From an uncultured Prevotellaceae bacterium (GTDB taxonomy: Bacteria > Bacteroidota > Bacteroidia > Bacteroidales > Bacteroidaceae), in the NCBI GenBank assembly GCA_902788605.1, contig CADAKX010000015.1, positions 1 to 44,502 of the forward strand: a stretch of DNA of 44,502 nucleotides, written 5' to 3'. The notes beneath the pieces were generated by a model. That model saw nothing but the letters and a program-made list of their open reading frames with translations, had not been told where the DNA came from and did not search any database. Below, piece by piece: positions 25,620-33,114 of this stretch (the first letter of the stretch is position 1; each line of letters starts with the position of its first letter). Both the position numbers and the translations under genes were made by a program.

Positions 25620-25877
25620 ATGAGAATAGAGTACGATACTATATTCATAAAACTTCTGGCTAAAGAAGTTGTGAAGGAGATGCGCCGGACAGAGCAGGAA
25701 AAACCTCAACCGGAACTTATCAGCAGCAAGGAAGCAGCTGCCCTCATAGGGGTAAGCGAAGATTACGTTCGAAAAATCAAAGACAGACTGCCACATGTAA
25801 AACAAGGCAACAACAATCAGGGCCGTCTGTTATTTGTCAGAGAAGGACTGATGGAAGCTTACCTCAATTCAAAATAG
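25620..25877 (+). CDS. Excisionase/MerR-like helix-turn-helix protein
   Basis: An 85-aa DNA-binding protein. Residues 33-82 form a winged HTH of the HTH_17/excisionase type (LISSKEAAALIGVSEDYVRKIK ... LLFVREGLMEAYLN). Such proteins bind near attachment sites of integrative elements or regulate small loci. It is the only plus-strand gene between the core region and the defence island. No integrase gene is in the window. It is monocistronic, with a strong terminator directly downstream. Confidence 0.7.
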   Translation: MRIEYDTIFIKLLAKEVVKEMRRTEQEKPQPELISSKEAAALIGVSEDYVRKIKDRLPHVKQGNNNQGRLLFVREGLMEAYLNSK

Positions 25878-25900
25878 GGAGTTCCTATTTCTTACGCAAG

Positions 25901-25934
25901 GAGGTGGAGTTGGCGTTCTCTCCACCTCTTTTTT
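25901..25934 (+). terminator. Terminator of the small HTH gene
   Basis: GAGGTGGAG (25901-25909) pairs with CTCCACCTC (25920-25928), followed by TTTTTT. Confidence 0.85.
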
Positions 25935-26161
25935 CGTCTTAGTTTTCGTCTTAACTCGTCTAAATTTTCGTCTAAGCTCGTCTAAATCTCACTTAAATTC
26001 TCGCTTAAAGTCGCTTAAATTTTCTTAGCAAGAATGCCCTAAATAAAGGCGTTTCAGGATATTCTCGCTTAAAAAGCCACGTAAAAGTCGCGTAAATCTC
26101 ACGTAAATTTCGCTCTTAAATCGCTCTTAAATCGCTCTTATTTTTTTGTTTTTAAGAGCGA
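25929..26161. repeat. Block of diverging 10-12-bp repeats ending in a hairpin
   Basis: About 15 consecutive short words share the frame TCG-N-TAAA but change stepwise: TTTTCGTCTTA, CTCGTCTAAA, TCTCACTTAAA, TTCTCGCTTAAA, GTCGCTTAAA. After a short non-repeat spacer come TTCTCGCTTAAA, CACGTAAA, GTCGCGTAAA, TCTCACGTAAA, and finally TCGCTCTTAAA (11 bp) at 26110, 26121 and 26132. The last unit pairs with TAAGAGCGA at 26153-26161 to form a 9-bp stem. No gene is present. The array has no constant spacers, so it is not a CRISPR. Confidence 0.7.
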
Positions 26162-26281
26162 CCATACAGATATGTTGCTCTTTGTCTCGTTGACGATAAT
26201 CCTTTCCTCTCTCATCTTAGTCAGCATGTTTCCGACTTTCGCTAAATCTTCTATCTTCAATAAGATGTGAAGCGAGACAAT
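26138..26281 (-). pseudogene. Possible 3' remnant of a winged-helix gene
   Basis: A minus-strand open stretch of about 47 codons without a usable start reads LHILLKIEDLAKVGNMLTKM and then EERIIV before a TAA inside the repeat hairpin. The wording is similar in style to the C-terminal winged helix of the AlbA-like protein encoded next door (KITNLLSSLKKKGIIKVV). This suggests the end of a lost homologue or another HTH gene. Weak evidence: short, no start, no alignment performed. Confidence 0.3.
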
Positions 26282-26416
26282 TCAATAGAGACGCCCCTTT
26301 TGTGCGCTCTATTTCAGTTTGTGAATTGGATATCATTTGTTAATCCGTAATCTTCCAAAAGCCCTTATTTCCGCTATTATAGCAGTTTTTGGGGTGAGCT
26401 TCGCTTGTTTGATTTG
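26282..26416. other. Short AT-rich gap downstream of the AlbA-like gene
   Basis: No gene is seen here. The stretch contains TTTGTTAATCCG at 26336-26347, the outer copy of the direct repeats that flank the AlbA-like gene. Confidence 0.5.
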
Positions 26417-26426
26417 TTAATCCAAC
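26413..26426. repeat. Direct repeat, downstream copy
   Basis: TTTGTTAATCCAAC at 26413-26426 is identical to 28104-28117 on the other side of the AlbA-like gene. It overlaps that gene's stop codon. Confidence 0.8.
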
Positions 26427-28093
26427 TTCGCTATTACCCAATATTGTCTATCAACAACCTTGATAATTCCCTTCTTCTTAAGTGAGGACAGGAGATTTGT
26501 TATTTTGTCGAACTTTTGTTGTTTGGAAAGGGTCTCCGGCAGTTTATTTTCAAGCAAAGCCGTTATCTCCTGACGTGTTGCTTTCCCAAAATTGGTGATA
26601 TAGTCAATGATAAGTTTCTTGAAATAATCATCATCAAAGCTTTTGTTCTTAATATAGGACGTCTTTAGTCCCACGTGTTTTGACTGCTTAACAACCGAGA
26701 AAGACAAATACACATTAGGTTTTCTACCCTCCACATATTTTTTCTTTCTAAGATATGAGAGGGAATCATCCGAAATGTGTTCATGCTTTTGAATCTTATC
26801 TAACAATATAATGTCTGCTAAAGTCAAACTTGGATTATTAACCAAAATCTTAGCAAAATTCTCGTCTAACACTCTGCCTTCTATTTCACAGACTACTGTT
26901 TGTCCGCCAAGGTCATATTTCGGCATGGGGAAGAAACGCTTTTTTTGTTGCAAATAGAGTTTACGGATACCGCCGCCTTCTGTCTCTACCATTTTCACGT
27001 TACGCATTGCTTCCACCAAAAACTTATTGCGGTATTTTGACTCAGGAAAATCGTTCTGAACTACAGACTCCACTGACAGCGGCAGGAAAGTTCCGTAATT
27101 TTTAAAGCATAGACGTTCGTCTTCATATTCAACGACTTCTATTCTCGCCGACAGACTATAATCTTGATGGGCAATAGCATTACATAACGGCTCTCTGATT
27201 GAAAACACATCGTAACGCAATAAGGTGTCTGGAAACATGTTACCTTCTATGGTATATGTGTATGTGGCATTCTTTATTTTGCTGGCCACATCATCTACGG
27301 CAAGTATCATTGGTATAGAGAAAATGCGGAACTCATCATTCTCGTCAGCTCCAGCTTTCTTGCGCATCCATCTGATTTTACATACTGCAGGAGAAAGGAA
27401 ATGCTCACTTTCCTCCCTTCCTAACAGAATGATGGTTGAGTTCGTAATCTGCCCTTTTATTGCAAGCTTCGCTTTGTTCAAGAATGTAACATCGTCCCAT
27501 TCCTTGATTTCGTTCTCTCGTTCTGGATGTAGTTCCGTGAACTTCTCGCGGGCTTTAGCAATGGCACGAGGATCAAGGTCATCCATACTGGCATCCTGGA
27601 TAACTTGTGCCGACCAGTCCACTTCAACATCATCCTGCTCATCCAATATGACATTCCTGCGCGAAGCAGTCAACTCTATTAACGAGTCATCCAATCTCTG
27701 CCATGCCTTGTTATGTGCATAAACGGGTTGTCTCTTCATGTGTCTTGGCACGTGGATAACCCATACCGTTTTATGAGTGTCATCTGTTATAAACTCCTCA
27801 ACAAGCAGACCTTCTGATGGGAGATTGGTGCATTGGTCTATCAAACGTAGTCGTGCTTTTTGGACATCATAATTGTATGTATCCGTTCCGACTATTTTCA
27901 ATGTCTTATCCTCAACACCGACAACCAGATGCCCACCATCCATGTTAGCCAGTGCTGACACGTATGAAATGACATCATCCTTCTCATGTCCACTGAAGTC
28001 ATTCTTCAGATTTTTAAACTCTTTCCACTCGCAACCCTCGTCTTCTTTTGGGTATTGCTCGATGAGATATTGTTGTAAATCTTGCTCTGTCAT
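26417..28093 (-). CDS. AlbA/Schlafen-like ATP-binding protein with HATPase-type and winged-helix regions
   Basis: A 558-aa protein. Residues about 20-135 are an AlbA_2/Schlafen-type domain (CEWKEFKNLKND; SALANMDGGHLVVGVED at 46-62). The middle, near residue 300, contains REPLCNAIAHQDYS, the motif of the RecG-C/HATPase_c_4 region found in this class. The C-terminal ~60 residues form a winged helix. Such proteins are widespread in Bacteroidetes accessory regions, some in defence loci, with predicted nucleic-acid or regulatory roles. The ATG at 28093 is chosen because the promoter box lies at 28139-28146; the frame extending to 28141 would start at the promoter. It has its own promoter and flanking direct repeats, so it looks like a separately acquired unit. 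Confidence 0.72.
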   Translation of the reverse strand: MTEQDLQQYLIEQYPKEDEGCEWKEFKNLKNDFSGHEKDDVISYVSALANMDGGHLVVGVEDKTLKIVGTDTYNYDVQKARLRLIDQCTNLPSEGLLVEEFITDDTHKTVWVIHVPRHMKRQPVYAHNKAWQRLDDSLIELTASRRNVILDEQDDVEVDWSAQVIQDASMDDLDPRAIAKAREKFTELHPERENEIKEWDDVTFLNKAKLAIKGQITNSTIILLGREESEHFLSPAVCKIRWMRKKAGADENDEFRIFSIPMILAVDDVASKIKNATYTYTIEGNMFPDTLLRYDVFSIREPLCNAIAHQDYSLSARIEVVEYEDERLCFKNYGTFLPLSVESVVQNDFPESKYRNKFLVEAMRNVKMVETEGGGIRKLYLQQKKRFFPMPKYDLGGQTVVCEIEGRVLDENFAKILVNNPSLTLADIILLDKIQKHEHISDDSLSYLRKKKYVEGRKPNVYLSFSVVKQSKHVGLKTSYIKNKSFDDDYFKKLIIDYITNFGKATRQEITALLENKLPETLSKQQKFDKITNLLSSLKKKGIIKVVDRQYWVIAKLD

Positions 28094-28103
28094 ATTTTGT
28101 ACA

Positions 28104-28192
28104 TTTGTTAATCCAACATTATATATAACGCTTAAAACCAAAGATATATGATATGCCTATTTGTTAATTTGAAAGAACCTTTTGTTAATCCG
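28104..28192. repeat. Cluster of TTTGTTAAT repeats upstream of the AlbA-like gene
   Basis: TTTGTTAATCCAAC (28104-28117), TTTGTTAATTTG (28160-28171) and TTTGTTAATCCG (28181-28192) surround the promoter box. The first and last are repeated downstream of the gene (26413-26426 and 26336-26347). They could be operators or traces of recombination. Confidence 0.7.
28139..28146 (-). promoter_or_regulatory. Promoter box of the AlbA-like gene
   Basis: TATCTTTG reads on the minus strand at 28146-28139, about 46 nt before the ATG at 28093, inside the cluster of TTTGTTAAT repeats. Confidence 0.6.
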
Positions 28193-28336
28193 TCAAAAAC
28201 GAACAACCAATGTCGTCGAAGTTGAAGTTGTTCTCTGCCTTCTTGCGCTCGGCTTAGCCTCTTTGCTTGCAAAGAACTCCACCACCTCATCCTCGTGATT
28301 ATAGCGCAGATTGTTGAATGTATCGTATATGTTCAT
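28185..28336 (-). pseudogene. Frameshifted small gene at the end of the defence operon
   Basis: A start at 28336 opens the frame MNIYDTFNNLRYNHEDEVV, which continues through EFFASKEA. It then turns into a low-quality Thr/Ser/Arg-rich tail ending at 28193. In another frame the second half reads KKAENNFNFDDIGCSFLTD and ends at 28185, which looks like the natural continuation. A single-base deletion near 28255 would explain this. The intact product would be about 50 aa. It starts 23 nt after the preceding membrane-protein gene. The family is not recognised. Confidence 0.45.
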
Positions 28337-28359
28337 AATCATATCGTTTAGGAAATGAA

Positions 28360-29199
28360 CTATTGCTTCAATAATGATTCTATGCGTTTTTGTTCATTTC
28401 CTATGCAAGATAAGGCAAACATACGTATTTCTTCAAACAGTGTATCCATTGGCAATATTATTTTATCGGAAATGTCGTAAACCTGATTATAAGATAATTT
28501 CTCATCAGGTTTATATGCGCCAAGTGTCATTTTAAGATTAGTTGATACAGCTGAAAACAATGTGTTATCGATGTCTTTAATTGATAATTGTTGGCAAAAG
28601 ATAACCGAAAGAACTTGTAAGTCATTAACAATAACGGAAAACTTTTCGTACACTTCTTTCCTTTTATCATTATACTTTATCAAATAATCATCTTGAGTAT
28701 TAATATCTGGCATCATCATTGCAACCTCTGTATCCGTATAGATCAATCTTTCTAAGAGGTCTTTTGTCTTTTGCTGAATTAAACTAAGATTTTTGTCTTT
28801 GATGAGATTAATGATTTCTCTCAAGTTGTTCGTTTGGTATACAATGATATTTTTAATCATCGTTTCACGAAGGTTATTCAACCATTGACTTTGTTGTTGA
28901 TATGTTAACACATTCAGTTGAAGTTGCCTGTTATTCTCGTTTTCTATATGATTATTATTCCTATTCTTGCGGTTTTCAATTTGATTGTCTTTACGCTGAA
29001 TGACGAGAATAGCAAATGCAATCATTGAACTTATGACAGCACTCAAATAACTACCCCAGAAGGTTATCCAATCTTTCAAATCCCCAGCACTCTGTTGACA
29101 AGAAGGTGTAAAGACCAGATAATTGAGTATAATTGGTGCTCCCAAGATAATTATAATAAAGATTATTGTCTTTATGTATTTCCGATAATGAGGTTTCAT
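28360..29199 (-). CDS. Two-TM protein with cytoplasmic helical domain (putative defence effector)
   Basis: A 279-aa protein. Transmembrane helices lie at about 10-31 and 45-68 (WITFWGSYLSAVISSMIAFAIL). A basic and Asn-rich linker and a long cytoplasmic helical domain follow. The arrangement of two N-terminal helices with a FWGSYL motif followed by helices resembles proteins annotated as putative phage abortive infection proteins. It follows the 296-aa membrane protein gene by 42 nt, the largest gap so far in the operon. The function is not known; a membrane-damage effector is one possibility. Confidence 0.5.
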   Translation of the reverse strand: MKPHYRKYIKTIIFIIIILGAPIILNYLVFTPSCQQSAGDLKDWITFWGSYLSAVISSMIAFAILVIQRKDNQIENRKNRNNNHIENENNRQLQLNVLTYQQQSQWLNNLRETMIKNIIVYQTNNLREIINLIKDKNLSLIQQKTKDLLERLIYTDTEVAMMMPDINTQDDYLIKYNDKRKEVYEKFSVIVNDLQVLSVIFCQQLSIKDIDNTLFSAVSTNLKMTLGAYKPDEKLSYNQVYDISDKIILPMDTLFEEIRMFALSCIGNEQKRIESLLKQ

Positions 29200-29241
29200 A
29201 TCACGTATTCCTTATTAAAATGCTCCAACTTATATTACTAC

Positions 29242-30132
29242 TTATCCTACAGGCGCCCCAATTTCCTGCATTTCTTTTTCTATGTGATTAACACAACTGG
29301 CATTGAAGTCAATTACAAATGACATGAATCTTTCGAAGATTTCGAGTGTTTCCATTGTGTCAAACATTTTGTAATATGGTTCCGTCACGTACGACAATTC
29401 TTTAGCAGACAAATTATCTAAACTTCCACGTTTGGATTCTATTTTCTTCCACCTATCCTTTACCTGTTCTTTTGTATCTTTAACTGTTCTATCTATAATA
29501 TTGAAGTCCTTTCTTATGTTGTTCCATCTGTCTGCACTATATGCATACTCATAAATGCCATGTTTTTGCCCATAGTGGATAATCGCAAAAATCTTATCCT
29601 TTACTTCATATAAACTATAATATAGCATCCTGTATTTGTTAATTTGAGATTTCCTTTCACGTTCCAAGTACATGTTACGTAAGTAGGAATCTGCATCCTC
29701 GAAGCCTCTTGATTCCTCTATAGGTTTAATGGCTTCGACAGCTTTCCAATAGTTTACAAAAGAAATTGCAGCATGCTGGAAGTCCTTTATCATTACAACA
29801 TCTTGATTAGACTCATATTCCCCTTTTATATCTATAGGAATAAATGTATCTCTTATTACGCATACATCGTTTTCAATTTTGTTTCTCAACTTTTCCTCAG
29901 GAGAATTCCAAAACTGATAAATTGTAACAACAGAACTTAGTACACTGATTACAGTTATAATCATGGACATGATAGGATGTCTTTTAATATACTGTTTAAT
30001 TCTAGCAAAACGACCTATCTCATCTTTAGGTGGGGGAGCACCAAATTTGGACATATAGGAATTAAATAGTATTCGTTTATTTCTTTTGTTATACTTCTTT
30101 CTTGCCATTCTATTTAAACGTATCCTATACAT
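29242..30132 (-). CDS. Membrane-anchored protein of unknown function in the defence operon
   Basis: A 296-aa protein with a very basic N-terminus (ARKKYNKRNKR), a single transmembrane segment at about 55-72 (IMSMIITVISVLSSVVTIY) and a soluble helical domain of about 220 residues. The domain is not recognised. Its start lies 5 nt after the stop of the 190-aa gene, so it is part of the operon. A second ATG at 30108 (MARKKYNK) is an equally reasonable start. Together with the following two-TM gene it brings membrane proteins to the tail of the island. Confidence 0.5.
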   Translation of the reverse strand: MYRIRLNRMARKKYNKRNKRILFNSYMSKFGAPPPKDEIGRFARIKQYIKRHPIMSMIITVISVLSSVVTIYQFWNSPEEKLRNKIENDVCVIRDTFIPIDIKGEYESNQDVVMIKDFQHAAISFVNYWKAVEAIKPIEESRGFEDADSYLRNMYLERERKSQINKYRMLYYSLYEVKDKIFAIIHYGQKHGIYEYAYSADRWNNIRKDFNIIDRTVKDTKEQVKDRWKKIESKRGSLDNLSAKELSYVTEPYYKMFDTMETLEIFERFMSFVIDFNASCVNHIEKEMQEIGAPVG

Positions 30133-30137
30133 TACAA

Positions 30138-30710
30138 TTAGTCCAACGATTCTGGTACATCATCAACATCTTCTGTCTCTTCGTCCTTATTCAGGAATCC
30201 GAGAAAAACTCTCAGAAATGCAGTCTCTTTGAAGAAGTAGTTAGGATTCTCCTCCAACTTCTCCTGCATATAGTCGAAGCCGAAGTTGGCATATTGTTCC
30301 ATCTTGTCAACCAGCATGTCAACTGCCTTGCGAGGTGTAATGTCGCCTTTATCAAGTGCTATGAAGTCTATGTCAGTTCTTGCTACAAGGGCAGCGAAGA
30401 TATACCGCTGTATGTCGGAATATTTAGTTCGCCCAAGTCGTGCTTCCCTGCTGCCCCACTCACATATCGGCCAACCAAAATGTTTCCTTTTAGCCTTGTC
30501 ATCGACCAATGGTTTTGTTTGGTCATGATACAACCCAATAAAGAATGCCAAGATAAACATTTCATATCCAGGGCCGAAAATCTTGCCGCGCACATCTTGA
30601 TACTGGTTTACGCCTTTGCCGTAATCAGTAAAGGGAATGAGAACAGTGTCCTGATATTTCTTTTCCCATTCAGGGTCTCTTTTGCCCCATAAGTCAAATA
30701 ATGATTCCAT
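30138..30710 (-). CDS. Uncharacterised 190-aa partner of the SMC-like ATPase
   Basis: A soluble 190-aa protein, not recognised. It has an aromatic-rich N-terminal part (MESLFDLWGKRDPEWEKKYQD; GPGYEMFILAFFIGLYHD), a helical middle (YSDIQRYIFAALVARTDIDF) and an acidic C-terminus (NKDEETEDVDDVPESLD). Its start is 3 nt after the stop of the SMC-like gene, which suggests a stoichiometric partner or regulator of that ATPase. No catalytic motif is evident. Confidence 0.6.
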   Translation of the reverse strand: MESLFDLWGKRDPEWEKKYQDTVLIPFTDYGKGVNQYQDVRGKIFGPGYEMFILAFFIGLYHDQTKPLVDDKAKRKHFGWPICEWGSREARLGRTKYSDIQRYIFAALVARTDIDFIALDKGDITPRKAVDMLVDKMEQYANFGFDYMQEKLEENPNYFFKETAFLRVFLGFLNKDEETEDVDDVPESLD

Positions 30711-30713
30711 ACC

Positions 30714-32882
30714 CTACTTCAGTTTTTCTACGATTGTACGAATGGTTGCCATATTATTTGCGTCAAAGCCTTTTGCTTTCTTTATACGATAAACAGGACA
30801 CTCCAGTCCTTGAATATCATTCTTACGCACTTCACCCTTAGTGATAAAGTCCTTGGTCACGATGATGCATTGCTTCTTAACGTTGCTAATCACGTTGTAG
30901 AACTCGCCTTCTTTTGAATCGCCAAACGATGAGGTTGCAGCATCGAAGATCAATGGATAATCCTCTTCACGTTTCTGCTGCGTGAAGTCGGAGATGGCGA
31001 AGAGTACCGATATATACATCACCGTCCGCTGAGAGCCAGAAGGCTTCTTGATTTCCGTTCCATTCGAACTAAACAGATGTATCTCTGTAGAATCATCTGC
31101 CGTCTGTATCAGTCTTATCTCACCGTGGAAATCATTGGCACTCAGAGCGGCCACATAACGGTTAGCCCTTTCCTCCATCTCAGCAAGAAATCTCCTTAAA
31201 TTTTCTTTCTTAGCATTCTGGAAAGCACGGGCTATTTCCTCCAAAACACGATGTACGTCACGCAGCGTCTTCACTTTCGAACTAGCAGGGTTCAGTGCAT
31301 CAAGCCTTTCTTGCAATTCTTTCAACTGTTCCATTTTCAACTTCAGCTCCCCGTTCAGCTCTGTCAGTCTCACTTCTGCACGGTTTTTCTGTTCAAACAA
31401 TCCTTTGATGTCGTTATACTGACTTTCAAGCAGAGACTCAGACACGTTCCCTGCTTGTATCAATAGGCGTGCCTTTTCGTCTACAATGTCCTGAATCTTT
31501 CCTTCCACAACCTTTAAATCTTCCTTCAAGCGGTCAACCAATTCCAGACGATCTTTTATTTCGCGTGCGATTGAAGAAACCTTTGCCTCCTGATTGCCGC
31601 TGAGCGATATACTGAAACTATGAAGTTCCTCAATATAATCATTCTTAAACAGGCTCTGCTCCTCCAATGACTGCTTTTCTTGTTCCCGTTTCAGCTTTGC
31701 CTCCACATGAGCCTTGTATTCCTCTATTTTATGCACCATGAAATGGTAAGCCTCCGAATTGTCTTCTACCGTTCGTCCACATACTTTGCATATATGGTCG
31801 CGTAGCATTTCCTCCATCGTCTCCTGGTCTGGCAGATACCAAGGTAGTTCTGTAGCACCGTTGATAAGTGCGCCCTGCACCTCCTTGATGGTTTCTAATT
31901 TCGCAAATGCCGCTGCCTGTTGTTTGTCAAAATCGCGTTCTTGCTTTCTTTTCTCTCTGCTAAGAGCCGAACATTTCTGCTGAAACTCATTCAAAATAGG
32001 AGAGAAGGCACAAAGTATCCACATTTTATCAAGTAAGGCGTGGCTATAATCCACACTACCTATCTGGCCCCTTAACCGTATAGCTTTTTCTTCTTGAGTC
32101 TTTAACCTGCTCTGAATGTCGCGGTAACGCTGAGAGGTTTCTTGGTTCTGCTCCAACTGCGTTAAGCGATTTGAAAATACATCGTATGATGTTTGTTTGT
32201 CTTTGATGTCACTCTTTATATTGGAAATCTCTTCGCCGACACGTTTTATCTTCAAGTCTAACTCATTGGCCTCTTTAGAGACTTTCGCATCTGACTTCAT
32301 TTCTTTGGTATAAGCGGCATTCGACTTCTCTTCAAATTTTGCAGTATTATCTACAAGAACATCAAACTTACGAATGTCAGAAAACTTGTCGACCAACTCT
32401 TTTAGTGCAGCAGAATTATCAAACACATCTAATTCTGACTCACCTTTGAACATACTGAATCGTTGGATGAAAGCATCATAACAGCGGTCAATTAAGACTT
32501 TTCCGTTAACAGCTTCGCGCTCTGTCCCATTAGCTTCATATCCCCTATAAATGATATTGCCAACTTTGTAAGCATCATTACCTGTTCTTTCAACAGAGAA
32601 AGACTTCTCTACGCTTTTCTCGCCATCATGCTCAAAAGACATGTAAACAGAAACTTCATCCGACTCTCCGATTTCGAGCTTCGATTTTCTCATTTCCGAG
32701 ACATTATCTATGCTCCCTCTGTCAATAGTTGTATTAAACAGCCATTGCAGGGCTTCAAAGAAGGTCGTTTTGCCATCCCCGTTATCACCCAGTATCAAAG
32801 TCAAACCATCCGAAAACTCGAAATGGTTGTTATCTCCATAATAACTACGGAAATTCTTTATTCTTATTTCCTTGATAATCAT
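30714..32882 (-). CDS. SMC/Rad50-like ATPase with zinc hook
   Basis: A 722-aa AAA_23/SMC-type ATPase. It has Walker A GDNGDGKTT at 32-40 and coiled-coil arms at about 195-335 and 385-560. At the turn lies a zinc-hook pair, Cys365 and Cys368 (ICKVCGR). The ABC signature-like PSGSQRTV and Walker B YPLIFDAATSSFGD are near the C-terminus. The usual Glu after the Walker B Asp is Ala. This resembles DNA-tethering ATPases of defence systems; DndD of phosphorothioation systems has a related build. Its start overlaps the 76-aa gene by 4 nt. It presumably works on DNA with the PLD-helicase and the 190-aa protein. Confidence 0.75.
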   Translation of the reverse strand: MIIKEIRIKNFRSYYGDNNHFEFSDGLTLILGDNGDGKTTFFEALQWLFNTTIDRGSIDNVSEMRKSKLEIGESDEVSVYMSFEHDGEKSVEKSFSVERTGNDAYKVGNIIYRGYEANGTEREAVNGKVLIDRCYDAFIQRFSMFKGESELDVFDNSAALKELVDKFSDIRKFDVLVDNTAKFEEKSNAAYTKEMKSDAKVSKEANELDLKIKRVGEEISNIKSDIKDKQTSYDVFSNRLTQLEQNQETSQRYRDIQSRLKTQEEKAIRLRGQIGSVDYSHALLDKMWILCAFSPILNEFQQKCSALSREKRKQERDFDKQQAAAFAKLETIKEVQGALINGATELPWYLPDQETMEEMLRDHICKVCGRTVEDNSEAYHFMVHKIEEYKAHVEAKLKREQEKQSLEEQSLFKNDYIEELHSFSISLSGNQEAKVSSIAREIKDRLELVDRLKEDLKVVEGKIQDIVDEKARLLIQAGNVSESLLESQYNDIKGLFEQKNRAEVRLTELNGELKLKMEQLKELQERLDALNPASSKVKTLRDVHRVLEEIARAFQNAKKENLRRFLAEMEERANRYVAALSANDFHGEIRLIQTADDSTEIHLFSSNGTEIKKPSGSQRTVMYISVLFAISDFTQQKREEDYPLIFDAATSSFGDSKEGEFYNVISNVKKQCIIVTKDFITKGEVRKNDIQGLECPVYRIKKAKGFDANNMATIRTIVEKLK

Positions 32883-33109
32883 ACGTTATTATATAGATAG
32901 GTATTTATTTCTTTCCATAGTTCCTGCATAGTTGCCCCTTCATTAGTGCGTTTTATGATTTGAGCAACGGCATTTATGACATAATTGTCAGAATCTAATG
33001 CTTGGTAGATGTTACCTATATCTGCAGGCGAATACCCGCCAAACTTCATTAGTCTTTCATCAAGCAATACAGCTTGAAGCATTTTTTCGTTGTTAGTAAT
33101 ATAAGCCAT
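32879..33109 (-). CDS. Small 76-aa protein between helicase and SMC genes
   Basis: A helical 76-aa protein (MAYITNNEKMLQAVLLDER, then a YLYNNV end), not recognised. It is joined to the SMC-like gene by a 4-nt ATGA overlap and lies 5 nt after the helicase stop. Conserved position between two DNA-processing enzymes suggests an accessory subunit. It has no Cys or HTH motif. Confidence 0.6.
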   Translation of the reverse strand: MAYITNNEKMLQAVLLDERLMKFGGYSPADIGNIYQALDSDNYVINAVAQIIKRTNEGATMQELWKEINTYLYNNV

Positions 33110-33114
33110 ATATT

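Noticed and set aside
24499-26416. tRNA gene or attachment site at the island border
   Set aside because: No cloverleaf or CCA end seen, and no pair of identical flanking repeats could be found at both ends of the island within the window.
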